DNA of 64,000 bases from contig NZ_CP088273.1 in NCBI RefSeq assembly GCF_020731415.2, positions 129,001-193,000 of the forward strand, given 5' to 3'. This document shows, piece after piece, positions 8,671 to 16,700 of the stretch. A program made the position numbers and the translations under genes. The notes under the pieces are model-generated. The model was not told where the DNA came from. It did not search any database and was given only the letters and a program-made list of their open reading frames with translations. Source of the DNA: Phyllobacterium sp. T1293. Its GTDB lineage: Bacteria; Pseudomonadota; Alphaproteobacteria; Rhizobiales; Rhizobiaceae. Within the stretch, counting starts at the first letter, position 1, and the number at the start of each line of letters is the position of its first letter.

Positions 8671-9567
8671 TTAAAACACCACCGTCTTGTGGCCATTGAG
8701 CATGACACGGGATTCAAGATGTTTCTTGACTGCCCGTGCCAGCACCCGGCTTTCAATATCGCGGCCGGTGGCAACAAAATCCTCGGCGCTCATGGCGTGG
8801 CTGACCCGCTCGGTCTCCTGCTCGATGATCGGACCTTCATCCAGATCAGGGGTGACATAGTGTGCCGTCGCACCGATCAGCTTCACGCCGCGCTCGAAGG
8901 CCTGATGATAGGGCTTGGCCCCCTTGAAGCTTGGCAGGAAGGAGTGGTGGATGTTGATCACCTTGCCAAAGAGGCGCTTGGAGATGTTGTCTGACAGCAC
9001 CTGCATATAGCGGGCAAGAATGACCAGATCAGCGCCGGTGTCCTTGACGATCTTCAGAAGCGCCTCTTCCTGCTCCTTCTTGTTGTCCTTGGAAACGGGC
9101 AGGACATGGTAGGGGATACCCTCATGCTCGGCAAAGCGGCGGCTGTCCTCATGGTTGGAGACAATGGCGGCCACTTCCGCATCAAGCCAGCCAACCTTGA
9201 TCTGGTAAATCAGGTGCAGCAGTGCATGGTCGAATTTTGATACCATGATGACGATCTTTGGCTTCTTGGCCTGATCAACAAGGGTTGTCTTCATGCCGAA
9301 ACGCTCGACGGCGGGTTTCAGCGCCCGCTCGACATCATCCTTGGAGGTGGCTTCCGAAGCGGCAAAGGCAATGCGCATGAAGAAGCGGTTGGTCTGGCGA
9401 TCCCAGAACTGGTTGCTCTCGGCAATATTGGCATCGAGTGCCGCAAGCTCCGTTGTCACCGATGCCACAATCCCCGGCTTGTCTTCGCATGAGAGGGTGA
9501 GGACAAAGCTGTGCGTGTAATCAGAGGACTGACGGGCTGCGGGCAGGGTGGGGGACTGATGATCCAT
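8671..9567 (-). CDS. purU: Formyltetrahydrofolate deformylase
   Basis: The 298-residue protein has an N-terminal ACT domain (SFVLTLSCEDKPGIVASV) and a formyltransferase-type catalytic domain with the Asn-His pair in VINIHHSFLPSFKGAKPY and the Asp in TPDLDEGPIIEQE. PurU hydrolyses 10-formyl-THF to formate and THF. It is the last gene of a five-gene minus-strand operon, 4 bases after the PanB-like gene and downstream of mocDEF. This context points to draining C1 units released by demethylation rather than purine supply. Related deformylases accompany betaine and methylated-amine breakdown genes in other bacteria. Confidence 0.93.
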   Translation of the reverse strand: MDHQSPTLPAARQSSDYTHSFVLTLSCEDKPGIVASVTTELAALDANIAESNQFWDRQTNRFFMRIAFAASEATSKDDVERALKPAVERFGMKTTLVDQAKKPKIVIMVSKFDHALLHLIYQIKVGWLDAEVAAIVSNHEDSRRFAEHEGIPYHVLPVSKDNKKEQEEALLKIVKDTGADLVILARYMQVLSDNISKRLFGKVINIHHSFLPSFKGAKPYHQAFERGVKLIGATAHYVTPDLDEGPIIEQETERVSHAMSAEDFVATGRDIESRVLARAVKKHLESRVMLNGHKTVVF

Positions 9568-9571
9568 TGGT

Positions 9572-10369
9572 TCAAACTCCAGGAAGCTCTTTCAGAAAAC
9601 GGTCGAGTTCGTCGTGCGCAATTCCAACCATATGTTCGGCTCCCGGATAGGTTTTTGCATGTACGTCTGCGACAAACTCGGAAAAGGCTGCGACCCTTTC
9701 CTGCTGGAGGCGGTCATATTCTGCGGAAAAATTGCGATAGACCTTGGCATGGCGAGGATAATGGCCGCGGTTTGATCCGAGAATATCCTCGGCGAAAAGA
9801 TATTGCGCGTCACAGCCAGCGCCTGCACCCATGGAAATCATGAACATGGATGTGCGCTCGCAGATGGCTGTTGCCACCTCAGCAGGCACGACCTCAATCT
9901 CGGCGGCAAATGCGCCCGCTTCTTCCAGCGTTTTGGTCTGGTGCCAGATATCAAGGGCGCTCCGGGCTGTTTTGCCAACCGCCTTGAACCCGCCGGTCCA
10001 TGTTGCTTTCGAGGGGATCAGGCCGACATGGCCGCAGACGGGAATGCCTTCATCGTGCATTCGCCGGATAGTGGAAAGGCTGGCCGCGCAATAGACAGCA
10101 TCGCCGCCAGCGCGCAAGGCGGTAAAGGCTGCACGCATATAATCTTCAGCCGTGACGAAATCTCCATACTCCAGACCGGGGATGGTGAAGCAGCTTGGTG
10201 CCGCATCACGAAAAACGGGGCTCAAAAGCGCGGGTGGCACTGAAAGGACGTCAATGCGTGCGCGTTCGGCGGCTTCGGCTTCCTCCAATGTTTCAACCCG
10301 CAGCATGGTCAGCTGACGGCGACCTTTCATGGATAAAATGTCTGCCACCGTGGGGCGTTTATTGGCCAT
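9572..10369 (-). CDS. Divergent PanB-like (ketopantoate hydroxymethyltransferase superfamily) protein
   Basis: The 265-residue protein aligns along its length with PanB: RPTVADILSMKG at the start, PVCGHVGLIPSKATWTGGFK in the middle, EIEVVPAEVA with the catalytic-type Glu, SMGAGAGCDAQYLFAEDILG, and YPGAEHMV at the end. However the PanB metal ligands (VGDS and LADLPF motifs) and the KIEGG motif are replaced (VLSVPP, FTIPGLEYG, YCAAS). It therefore probably does not make ketopantoate. Its place between mocF and purU suggests a reaction with methylene-THF or another C1 unit. That is inference. Ribosome site GATAACC-spaced start at 10369, 12 bases after mocF. Confidence 0.75.
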   Translation of the reverse strand: MANKRPTVADILSMKGRRQLTMLRVETLEEAEAAERARIDVLSVPPALLSPVFRDAAPSCFTIPGLEYGDFVTAEDYMRAAFTALRAGGDAVYCAASLSTIRRMHDEGIPVCGHVGLIPSKATWTGGFKAVGKTARSALDIWHQTKTLEEAGAFAAEIEVVPAEVATAICERTSMFMISMGAGAGCDAQYLFAEDILGSNRGHYPRHAKVYRNFSAEYDRLQQERVAAFSEFVADVHAKTYPGAEHMVGIAHDELDRFLKELPGV

Positions 10370-10381
10370 ATCGGTTATCTT

Positions 10382-11623
10382 TCAAGCTGCGAGTAGGGAT
10401 TTGAGTTTGATATCCGACGCGGCAAGATGTGCCGGATCAGGATAGGCGCGGCGTGCAATCAGCATTTCGGCGAGGCGGATATCCCGGGCAACAGCATTGC
10501 CGGGACCAATACCGCTGGCGGCAACAAGGCGTCCGTCCGATGCAAGATGGAAGAGAATGAAAGCGTCATCGCCTAAATCGCGGCGGATTATGGTGCTGCC
10601 TTCGTCGGCAAGCCCTGCCACCTGTAGCCCCAGATCATATTGATCGGACCAGAACCACGGAACCGATAGATGCGGCTCGGCAAGACCCAGCATATTGCGC
10701 GCGGCCAGCGTTCCCTGCTCTTGCGCGTTGCGCCATGCTTCGAGCCGCACGCGCCGACCGCCATAGATGGAGAGCGGGAAATCACAGCAATCACCAGCGG
10801 CAAAGATCGCCGGGTCATCAGTCTGCAAGTGTTCATTGACGATGATGCCATTGCCGATTGCGAGGCCTGCCGCTTCGGCAAGTGCTGTGACCGGTGTGGC
10901 GCCAATGCCGATGACAATGAGATCAGCGGTCAGGCTTTCACCATTGGCAAGGGTGATCGTGGCGCACGCATCATTGTCGGAAATTCCCGATAGCCCAATC
11001 CCGCAGCGAAGATGCACGCCCTCCTTGGCATGACGGGCTGCAATAATTCTGGCGATTTCCTCCGGTACGCCGCGCATCAGTACCCGCGCCTGCGTTTCAA
11101 GCACGCTCACCGAAGCACCGCGTTTGCGCGCACTGGCGGCAAGTTCCAGCCCGATAAAGCCGCCACCGATGATGGCAATGTTTGCCCCCGGTTGAAAGCG
11201 CGCGCGAATAGCAAGCGCATCATCATAGCTGCGCAGATAGGCGCAATGTCTGCTTTCCACCGCCAGCGGCAGGGCGCGGGGAACAGCTCCAGTTGCGAGC
11301 AGCACCTTGTCATAGGCAAGGCTATTTCCGTTTGCGAAGACGACTCTCTTCGCCTTCCGGTCGATTCCTGTCACTGCTGTATCAGCCAAAAAGCCGATAT
11401 TCCGTTCGAGGATTTGGTCTTTGCTTGCGATGGTTCTCGGCGCGGGATGTTCCTGCGAGATCATTGCATCCTTGGACAAGGGCGGGCGCTCATAGGGAAG
11501 ATGCTTTTCAGCACCAATCAGAGTGATCGAACCCTCGTGGCCATTTTCGCGCAAGGCAAAGGCGGCCCGGACGCCGCATTCGCCAGCGCCGATGATGACC
11601 ATGCCCGGTGTCCCCGATATCAT
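10382..11623 (-). CDS. mocF: FAD-dependent ferredoxin reductase, MocF type
   Basis: The 413-residue protein is a rhodocoxin/putidaredoxin-type reductase: FAD motif G12-x-G14-x2-G17 in IIGAGECG, PPLSK near residue 50, NAD motif G153-x-G155-x2-G158 in IIGGGFIG, and the FAD-contacting IFAAGDCCDFP. The family shuttles electrons from NADH to a 2Fe-2S ferredoxin. The start overlaps the stop of the preceding Rieske ferredoxin gene by 4 bases, showing tight coupling. With the neighbouring MocE and MocD this makes a complete three-component oxygenase, the arrangement described for rhizopine (3-O-methyl-scyllo-inosamine) demethylation. Confidence 0.85.
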   Translation of the reverse strand: MISGTPGMVIIGAGECGVRAAFALRENGHEGSITLIGAEKHLPYERPPLSKDAMISQEHPAPRTIASKDQILERNIGFLADTAVTGIDRKAKRVVFANGNSLAYDKVLLATGAVPRALPLAVESRHCAYLRSYDDALAIRARFQPGANIAIIGGGFIGLELAASARKRGASVSVLETQARVLMRGVPEEIARIIAARHAKEGVHLRCGIGLSGISDNDACATITLANGESLTADLIVIGIGATPVTALAEAAGLAIGNGIIVNEHLQTDDPAIFAAGDCCDFPLSIYGGRRVRLEAWRNAQEQGTLAARNMLGLAEPHLSVPWFWSDQYDLGLQVAGLADEGSTIIRRDLGDDAFILFHLASDGRLVAASGIGPGNAVARDIRLAEMLIARRAYPDPAHLAASDIKLKSLLAA

Positions 11624-11937
11624 TGACTCAACTGGATGAGGACTTTGCCCGCTTCCACCTTTACCGGGTAGGTTTTCAGATTAACGCAGACTGGTGCGCC
11701 CTTGGCCTGTCCGGTCTTGTAGTTGAAACGGCCATTGTGTTTGGGACACTCGATGATGTCATCCATGACAAGCCCGTCGGCCAGATGAATATGCTCATGC
11801 GTGCATAGCCCATCGGTCGCGAAGAACTCGTCGTCCGGGCTGCGATAGATGGCAAAGGTGCGGCCTTCGTGGTCAAATCGCATGACATCCTCCTCGTCAA
11901 TATCGTCAGCCGTGCAGGCCTCTATCCAGTCGTTCAT
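11620..11937 (-). CDS. mocE: Rieske-type 2Fe-2S ferredoxin, MocE type
   Basis: The 105-residue protein is a stand-alone Rieske ferredoxin with ligands C45-x-H47 (LCTHEHIHLADG) and C64-x2-H67 (ECPKHNGRF), separated by 16 residues. This short form is known as the electron carrier MocE in rhizopine breakdown and in related oxygenases. It lies 60 bases after mocD and overlaps mocF, so it would pass electrons from MocF to the membrane di-iron enzyme MocD. The opening MNDWIEACTADDIDEEDV is acidic, as expected for a ferredoxin. Confidence 0.88.
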   Translation of the reverse strand: MNDWIEACTADDIDEEDVMRFDHEGRTFAIYRSPDDEFFATDGLCTHEHIHLADGLVMDDIIECPKHNGRFNYKTGQAKGAPVCVNLKTYPVKVEAGKVLIQLSQ

Positions 11938-11997
11938 GGTTTCCTCCCTTTGGTGAGAACTATAAAAGCTCTATCGTTACGTAAGTTTTTGCTTACG

Positions 11998-13089
11998 TTA
12001 TTGCGCTGCTCGGGCTGCTTCCCCATGAAACTCGTCGCAATAGGGCTTGGCGGTCAGCGGCAGTTCACGGCGCAGGTAATAATCTTCGTTGCGCAACTGG
12101 CGCAGGAAGGCCGGCAGCATTTCCCGATAGCCGTCCAGAATGCCGGGATTGGGTGCAGGAAGGTCGTGCCTGATCATGGCGTGGAGGCGCGGCAATGCGT
12201 GGTAGGGCACCATGGGAAACATATGGTGTTCGACATGATAATTCATGTTCCAGTAAATGAACCGGCTGACCGGATTCATAAGGACCGTGCGGCTGTTGAG
12301 CCGGTGATCCACAACATTATCGGCAAGGCCGCCATGCTGCAGCAGACCGGTCAGGACGTGATGCCATGCACCGTAAAGGCGGGGCAGGCCAATCAGCACG
12401 AGGGGCAGGATCGAGCCCATATAAACAGCCAAAGCAATGGTTGCGATATAGATGGCCAGCCATATCCGGGCAATGCGGACGGCCTTGGGTTGCTCCTGCT
12501 CGGGGATGAATGTCTTTTCTTCGGCGCTAACGAAACCGGCAGCATTGCGCAGCATATCGACAACCGCATGCCATGCATCGAGAATCCCGAAGAAATTCAG
12601 GACGAGCCGCAAAAGATCGGGCGGGCGCATGACCGCAATTTCGGGATCGCGTCCGACAATAACGGTATCGGTATGGTGACGGGCATGGCTCCAGCGCCAT
12701 GTCACGGGATTGCGCATGATCATGAAACAGGCGATCTGATAGACCACATCATTCATCCAGCGGGTTTTGAAGGCTGTACCGTGGCCGCATTCATGCCAGC
12801 GGGAATCGGAGGCTGATCCATAAAGCACTCCATAAGCGAGGAAGAACGGGACACACCAGATACTGCCCCACAGGACAACACCAGGCACTGCCAGAATAAC
12901 CATACTACCGAGCCAGATCGCCGTGTCGCGAATGGCTGGGCCATCATCGCGCTTCATCAGCTCTTTCATATCTTTGCGGGAAATATCCGTGTGATACCAT
13001 TCCGCTGCGGCAAGGCCAGTTTCAACGGCGCGTTGTGAATCCCGGCCGATAAGGCTGTAGTCGCGTGCTGCGGGCAATATTGCGTCCAT
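11998..13089 (-). CDS. mocD: Membrane di-iron oxygenase of the fatty-acid-desaturase fold, MocD type
   Basis: The 363-residue protein has the three histidine boxes of integral-membrane di-iron enzymes: H99-x3-H103 (WHECGHGT), H135-x2-HH (SHARHHTD) and NYHVEHHMF, placed between hydrophobic segments. MocD of rhizobia is this type and is thought to O-demethylate rhizopine. The true start is the ATG at 13089: an upstream TTG at 13104 would have to use the GGAGG that is evidently its ribosome site. A housekeeping lipid desaturase is less likely because a dedicated ferredoxin and reductase follow in the operon. Another methylated substrate remains possible. Confidence 0.82.
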   Translation of the reverse strand: MDAILPAARDYSLIGRDSQRAVETGLAAAEWYHTDISRKDMKELMKRDDGPAIRDTAIWLGSMVILAVPGVVLWGSIWCVPFFLAYGVLYGSASDSRWHECGHGTAFKTRWMNDVVYQIACFMIMRNPVTWRWSHARHHTDTVIVGRDPEIAVMRPPDLLRLVLNFFGILDAWHAVVDMLRNAAGFVSAEEKTFIPEQEQPKAVRIARIWLAIYIATIALAVYMGSILPLVLIGLPRLYGAWHHVLTGLLQHGGLADNVVDHRLNSRTVLMNPVSRFIYWNMNYHVEHHMFPMVPYHALPRLHAMIRHDLPAPNPGILDGYREMLPAFLRQLRNEDYYLRRELPLTAKPYCDEFHGEAARAAQ

Positions 13090-13181
13090 TACAGGACCTC
13101 CCAATCCTCAGGCTTGAAGGTTCAAAGACCTCCATATTTCCAGGGGAATGGTACCGATGCGACAGCTGGGGCTCAATCGCA

Positions 13182-13243
13182 GATGATAATATTCTATCAT
13201 CAGCCATCATCTGATGCTATCAATTGATGATAGAATCTATCAT
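13182..13243. promoter_or_regulatory. Two palindromic operators between mocD and the LacI-type regulator
   Basis: GATGATA-N6-TATCATC occupies 13182-13201 and the perfect palindrome ATGATAGAATCTATCAT occupies 13227-13243. Between them CATCATCTGATGCTATCA has further half-sites. They lie in the divergent space serving mocD (-) and the LacI-family gene (+), the latter starting 12 bases beyond the second palindrome. A third related palindrome, CTATCA-GAAA-TGATAG, occurs after the regulator gene. Autorepression and repression of the moc operon by this LacI protein is the simplest reading. Confidence 0.65.
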
Positions 13244-13254
13244 TTGAGGCGCAT

Positions 13255-14286
13255 ATGGCAAACAGACCGACAATTGCTGATCTGGCCCGGGTTTCCGGGG
13301 TCAGTGTTGCCACAGTGGATCGCGTGCTCAACAATCGCCTGCCGGTGCGGGAAGAAACAGCGCGCCGCGTTTACGAGGCGGCAAACAGCATTGGTTATCA
13401 TGCGGCTGGGCTAATCCGTCAGCGGATGCGGCAGGAATTGCCGGAATATAGGCTGGGTTTTCTCCTGCAAAAATCAGGCCAATATTTCTATCAGGAATTT
13501 GAAAGGGAAATCGATGCGGCGGTGAATGCCGCGCCGCATTTTCGCGGGGTGCCGGTGGTCGATTTCTGTCCATCGCTGGCGCCTGAGGATATTATCGCCA
13601 AACTGAAATCACTGGCTGGGCGCACGCAGTCAATCGCGCTTGTCGCCCCGGATCATCCGGCGATCACCATGGCGATTGACGCGTTGAAAGCCAAAGGGAT
13701 AGGCGTGTTCTCGCTGCTTTCTGATTTTGCGGCGGGCGTGCGGGAAGGATATGTCGGTCTGAACAATCGCAAGGTCGGGCGCACGGCGGCATGGATGATC
13801 GCCAAGGCAGCGCGCCGCCCCGGAAAGGTCGCCATATTCGTTGGCAGTCATCGTTTTCAAGGGCACGAGCTTCGGGAAATTGGTTTCCGCTCCTTCTTCC
13901 GGGAGGAAGCGCCAGATTTTACCGTGCTTGATACATTGATCAATCTGGAGACACGCCAGATCACCCATGAAGCAATGCTCAATCTTTTGGAGCATCACCC
14001 GGATTTGGTGGGTTGTTATGTTGCCGGTGGTGGCATGGAAGGGGCGATTGCGGCGCTCCGCCAGAGCGATTTGCCCGCGCCACCTGTCATGATCTGCAAT
14101 GAAATTACACCGGAATCCCGCGCTGCATTGGCGGATAATGTAGCGACGATGGCAATTGCGACCCCCCTGCCGCGTCTCTGCCGCGAATTGGTGGAGTTGA
14201 TGGGCCACGCCATTGAATCGGGAGCGGCCAATGCGCCGGGGCAAACCTTCCTGCCGTTCGATATTTACCTGCCGGAAAACATCTAA
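13255..14286 (+). CDS. LacI-family transcriptional regulator
   Basis: The 343-residue protein starts with a LacI helix-turn-helix and hinge (TIADLARVSGVSVATVDRVL, about residues 6-25, then NNRLPVREETARRVYEAA), followed by a periplasmic-binding-protein-like sugar domain. The domain has NNRKVGRTAAWMIAK and QITHEAMLNLLEHHPDLVG, as in regulators of sugar or polyol operons. It is divergent from mocD, with palindromic sites in between, and precedes an IolI-like gene that has a similar site in front. An inositol-derivative or rhizopine effector fits the context but is inference. Confidence 0.88.
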   Translation: MANRPTIADLARVSGVSVATVDRVLNNRLPVREETARRVYEAANSIGYHAAGLIRQRMRQELPEYRLGFLLQKSGQYFYQEFEREIDAAVNAAPHFRGVPVVDFCPSLAPEDIIAKLKSLAGRTQSIALVAPDHPAITMAIDALKAKGIGVFSLLSDFAAGVREGYVGLNNRKVGRTAAWMIAKAARRPGKVAIFVGSHRFQGHELREIGFRSFFREEAPDFTVLDTLINLETRQITHEAMLNLLEHHPDLVGCYVAGGGMEGAIAALRQSDLPAPPVMICNEITPESRAALADNVATMAIATPLPRLCRELVELMGHAIESGAANAPGQTFLPFDIYLPENI

Positions 14287-14296
14287 TTCACTGAAT

Positions 14297-14316
14297 CTAT
14301 CAGAAATGATAGTTTT
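14297..14316. promoter_or_regulatory. Palindrome CTATCA-GAAA-TGATAG followed by a T-run: operator or terminator
   Basis: The inverted repeat at 14297-14302 and 14307-14312 with a GAAA loop is followed by TTTTT, so it could end the regulator transcript. It also contains the same TGATAG/CTATCA half-sites as the operators upstream of the regulator, so it may instead be a third LacI-type operator controlling the gene at 14410. The two roles are not exclusive. Confidence 0.5.
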
Positions 14317-14409
14317 TGGTTTGCGGGCAATTGACTGGCCGGGCAATGGAACAGATGTTTCGCGCAGCGCCTACAATGCGCTGACATTTCATTCTCAGGA
14401 GATTTTCGG

Positions 14410-15237
14410 ATGAGCGCGACACGTTCCGCACCGGTTTTTGCAATCAATCATATGGCCGCGCCAAAATTACCAGCGCAGGCGTTTTTCCAACTGGCGCGCT
14501 CTCTCGATTTGCAGGATGTCGAAATCCGCAACGATCTGTCAGGCAATGCCATTATTGATGGAACGCCGGCAGCGGAGATCCGTGCGCAAGCCGCTGAGGC
14601 TGGTGTGAAGATTGCAACGATCAATGCCCTGCAGCGCTTCAACGAATGGACGCCTGAGCGCGAACAGGAAGCCATGGAACTTGCGGATTACGCCCGTGAT
14701 GCCGGGGCTGCCGCTCTGGTTCTGGTGCCTGTCAATGATGGAACGGGCCAGAAGGACGGCGAGCGCCAAGCCAATCTGCGGGTCGCATTGAAAGCTTTGT
14801 TGCCTATTCTGGATGCGCGCGGTTTGAAAGGATTTGTTGAGCCGCTCGGCTTTGAAATCTGCTCGCTGCGCTCAAAGCGGGAGGCTGTGGAAGCCATCAA
14901 GGATGTGAACGGGCAAGGCACTTTCCGCGTCGTTCATGATACATTTCACCACCATCTTGCCGGAGAACCGGCACTTTTCCCCGAATGGACCGGTCTCGTC
15001 CACATATCCGGGGTGACGGATACCGCTGTATCGGTCAGCGATATGCGCGATTCGCATAGGGTGCTCGTTGACACGCAGGATCGTCTTGGCAATGTCGCAC
15101 AAATTCAGGCGCTGCTGGATGCTGATTATACGGGGCTGTTCTCGTTCGAACCATTTGCCGAGGAAGTGCAGGCGCTTGAGAAACCTGCCGCTGCCTTGTC
15201 CGAGAGCATTGCCCTGATCCGGCACCACCTGGCCTGA
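14410..15237 (+). CDS. IolI-like sugar isomerase (TIM-barrel, AP-endonuclease-2 family)
   Basis: The 275-residue protein is a xylose-isomerase-like TIM barrel. VEIRNDLSG near residue 36, ATINALQRFNEW near 75-86, FVEPLGFEICSLR near 144-156 and VVHDTFHHHLAG near 174-185 match 2-keto-myo-inositol isomerase (IolI) and hydroxypyruvate-isomerase relatives, with the metal-binding Glu, Asp and His on these strands. IolI interconverts inosose isomers, which suits the inositol genes downstream. It has its own ribosome site (CAGGAG) and is followed by a strong terminator. A MocC-type role in rhizopine use is an alternative. Confidence 0.72.
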   Translation: MSATRSAPVFAINHMAAPKLPAQAFFQLARSLDLQDVEIRNDLSGNAIIDGTPAAEIRAQAAEAGVKIATINALQRFNEWTPEREQEAMELADYARDAGAAALVLVPVNDGTGQKDGERQANLRVALKALLPILDARGLKGFVEPLGFEICSLRSKREAVEAIKDVNGQGTFRVVHDTFHHHLAGEPALFPEWTGLVHISGVTDTAVSVSDMRDSHRVLVDTQDRLGNVAQIQALLDADYTGLFSFEPFAEEVQALEKPAAALSESIALIRHHLA

Positions 15238-15259
15238 TCGCCACGTTCTTATCCTTACA

Positions 15260-15309
15260 GGAACGATCCGGACGCATAGCCGGATCGTTCCGCTATTCTT
15301 TTTCTTTGG
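15260..15309 (+). terminator. Rho-independent terminator after the IolI-like gene
   Basis: A perfect 12-bp stem (GGAACGATCCGG at 15260-15271, CCGGATCGTTCC at 15280-15291) with an 8-base loop is followed by a T-rich tract (ATTCTTTTTCTTT). It separates the IolI-like gene from the ABC transporter operon. From 15310 to 15478 no gene or clear signal is seen. Confidence 0.9.
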
Positions 15310-15478
15310 TTTCTGATGAACCTTCCGCGCACTTGCTGCGCGCTTGGGGATGCCATCCGGAAACTGCACAGCAGTGCAAAATAATTTCCCATCGAATGAA
15401 GTGCCGTTGTCCCAGCCGGGTTGGTGAGAAACTTGCCCGAACAACCCGTTTTTGTGATCTGCGCTGTTGGAATCGCGC

Positions 15479-15513
15479 TTGACGCCTTCTTCGGAAAATG
15501 GAATAAATATTTC
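15479..15513 (+). promoter_or_regulatory. Candidate promoter with overlapping IolR-like site upstream of the ABC transporter
   Basis: TTGACG at 15479-15484 is a good -35. AATAAA or TAAATA at about 15502-15509 could be the -10. The sequence GGAA-TAAATA-TTTC (15500-15513) covers this -10 and differs by one base from the GGAA-N6-TTCC motif reported for the RpiR-type IolR of Sinorhizobium. A repressor here would block the promoter. The spacing is not ideal, so the exact promoter is tentative. Confidence 0.45.
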
Positions 15514-15694
15514 AGAAACTGGATGCAACGGTTTTTATATTCCGTATGACAAGTCCAGAAAAGTTTGCGCGGCGTTTCGCGCACTCTAGGGGCAGAGGTA
15601 TCGCTGGCGGCAGGGGTTGCATGGCTACGATGTCGATGTTCGCGGAGCTTCCGGATCAGGACGGTGTGGCCGGGCACCATGTGGAGGAGAAGAA

Positions 15695-16624
15695 ATGAAG
15701 AAGCTGATTTTGACTATGGCTGTTTCAGCCTTGATGAGCACATCGGCACTTGCCGCCAATATTGGCGTGTCGATGGCGCAGTTTGACGATAACTTTCTGA
15801 CGGTTCTGCGCAATGGTATGCAGGACTATGCCAAGACGCTGGATGGCGTGACGCTGCAAGTGGAGGACGCGCAGAACGACGTTGCCAAGCAACAGAGCCA
15901 GATCCAGAATTTCATCGCTTCCAAGGTTGACGCGATCATCGTCAATGCGGTGGATACGGATGCGACTGCCGCCATGTCGAAGCTGGCAACAGCTGCCGGT
16001 ATTCCGCTTGTTTATGTCAACCGCGAACCTGTCAACGTGAATGAACTTCCTGCCAAGCAGGCTTTTGTTGCTTCGAACGAAGTGGAGTCCGGCACGCTTG
16101 AAACCAAGGAAGTCTGCAAGCTTCTGAAGGGCAAGGGCAAGATCGTCGTCATGATGGGCGAATTGTCCAATCAGGCTGCGCGCCAGCGCACAAAGGACAT
16201 TCACGACGTTATCGCCACCGACGAATGCAAAGGCCTGACGATTGTAGAAGAGCAGACCGCCAACTGGTCGCGCACACAGGGTGCTGATTTGATGACCAAC
16301 TGGCTCTCTGCCGGTCTGGAATTCGACGCGGTTATCTCCAACAATGACGAAATGGCAATCGGTGCTATTCAGGCTCTGAAAGCTGCTGGCCGCAAGATGG
16401 ATACGGTTGTCGTCGCCGGTGTTGACGCAACGCAGGATGCGCTTGCAGCCATGGCTGCTGGTGATCTCGACGTGACGGTGTTCCAGAATGCCGCCGGTCA
16501 GGGCAAGGGCTCGGTCGATGCCGCGCTGAAGCTTGCCAAGGGCGAAAAGGTCGAGGCCAAGGTCTACATTCCCTTCGAACTGGTCACGCCTGACAATCTG
16601 TCAAAATACCAGTCCAAGAACTAA
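15695..16624 (+). CDS. mocB: Periplasmic sugar-binding protein, rhizopine/inositol type (MocB-like)
   Basis: The 309-residue protein starts at the ATG after GGAGGAGA and has a signal peptide ([21 protein letters not shown], cleavage before NIGV). The mature part is a ribose/rhizopine-type binding protein: [59 protein letters not shown] and [12 protein letters not shown]. MocB and the inositol-binding protein are close relatives, so the ligand may be myo-inositol, scyllo-inosamine or rhizopine. It heads the ABC transporter operon, in a cluster with moc and iol genes. Longer in-frame starts upstream lack homology. Confidence 0.85.
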   Translation: MKKLILTMAVSALMSTSALAANIGVSMAQFDDNFLTVLRNGMQDYAKTLDGVTLQVEDAQNDVAKQQSQIQNFIASKVDAIIVNAVDTDATAAMSKLATAAGIPLVYVNREPVNVNELPAKQAFVASNEVESGTLETKEVCKLLKGKGKIVVMMGELSNQAARQRTKDIHDVIATDECKGLTIVEEQTANWSRTQGADLMTNWLSAGLEFDAVISNNDEMAIGAIQALKAAGRKMDTVVVAGVDATQDALAAMAAGDLDVTVFQNAAGQGKGSVDAALKLAKGEKVEAKVYIPFELVTPDNLSKYQSKN

Positions 16625-16668
16625 GGCGCAGCGCCTTTGCCCCGGAACGCGCTTTGAGTGCGTTCCGG
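16623..16668 (+). other. Two consecutive hairpins directly after the binding-protein gene
   Basis: AAGGCG-CAG-CGCCTT (16623-16637) overlaps the stop codon, and CCGGAACGC...GCGTTCCGG (16642-16650 with 16660-16668) follows. Neither has a T-run. They lie between the binding-protein and ATPase genes, a place where such stems often protect the upstream message and allow the binding protein to be made in excess. Confidence 0.6.
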
Positions 16669-16700
16669 TCTCTGTTCAATGTCTCGGGGAGGAGACGATT

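Noticed and set aside
11998..13089. Housekeeping fatty-acid desaturase
   Set aside because: Dedicated Rieske ferredoxin and reductase genes and moc/iol neighbours favour a small-molecule oxygenase.
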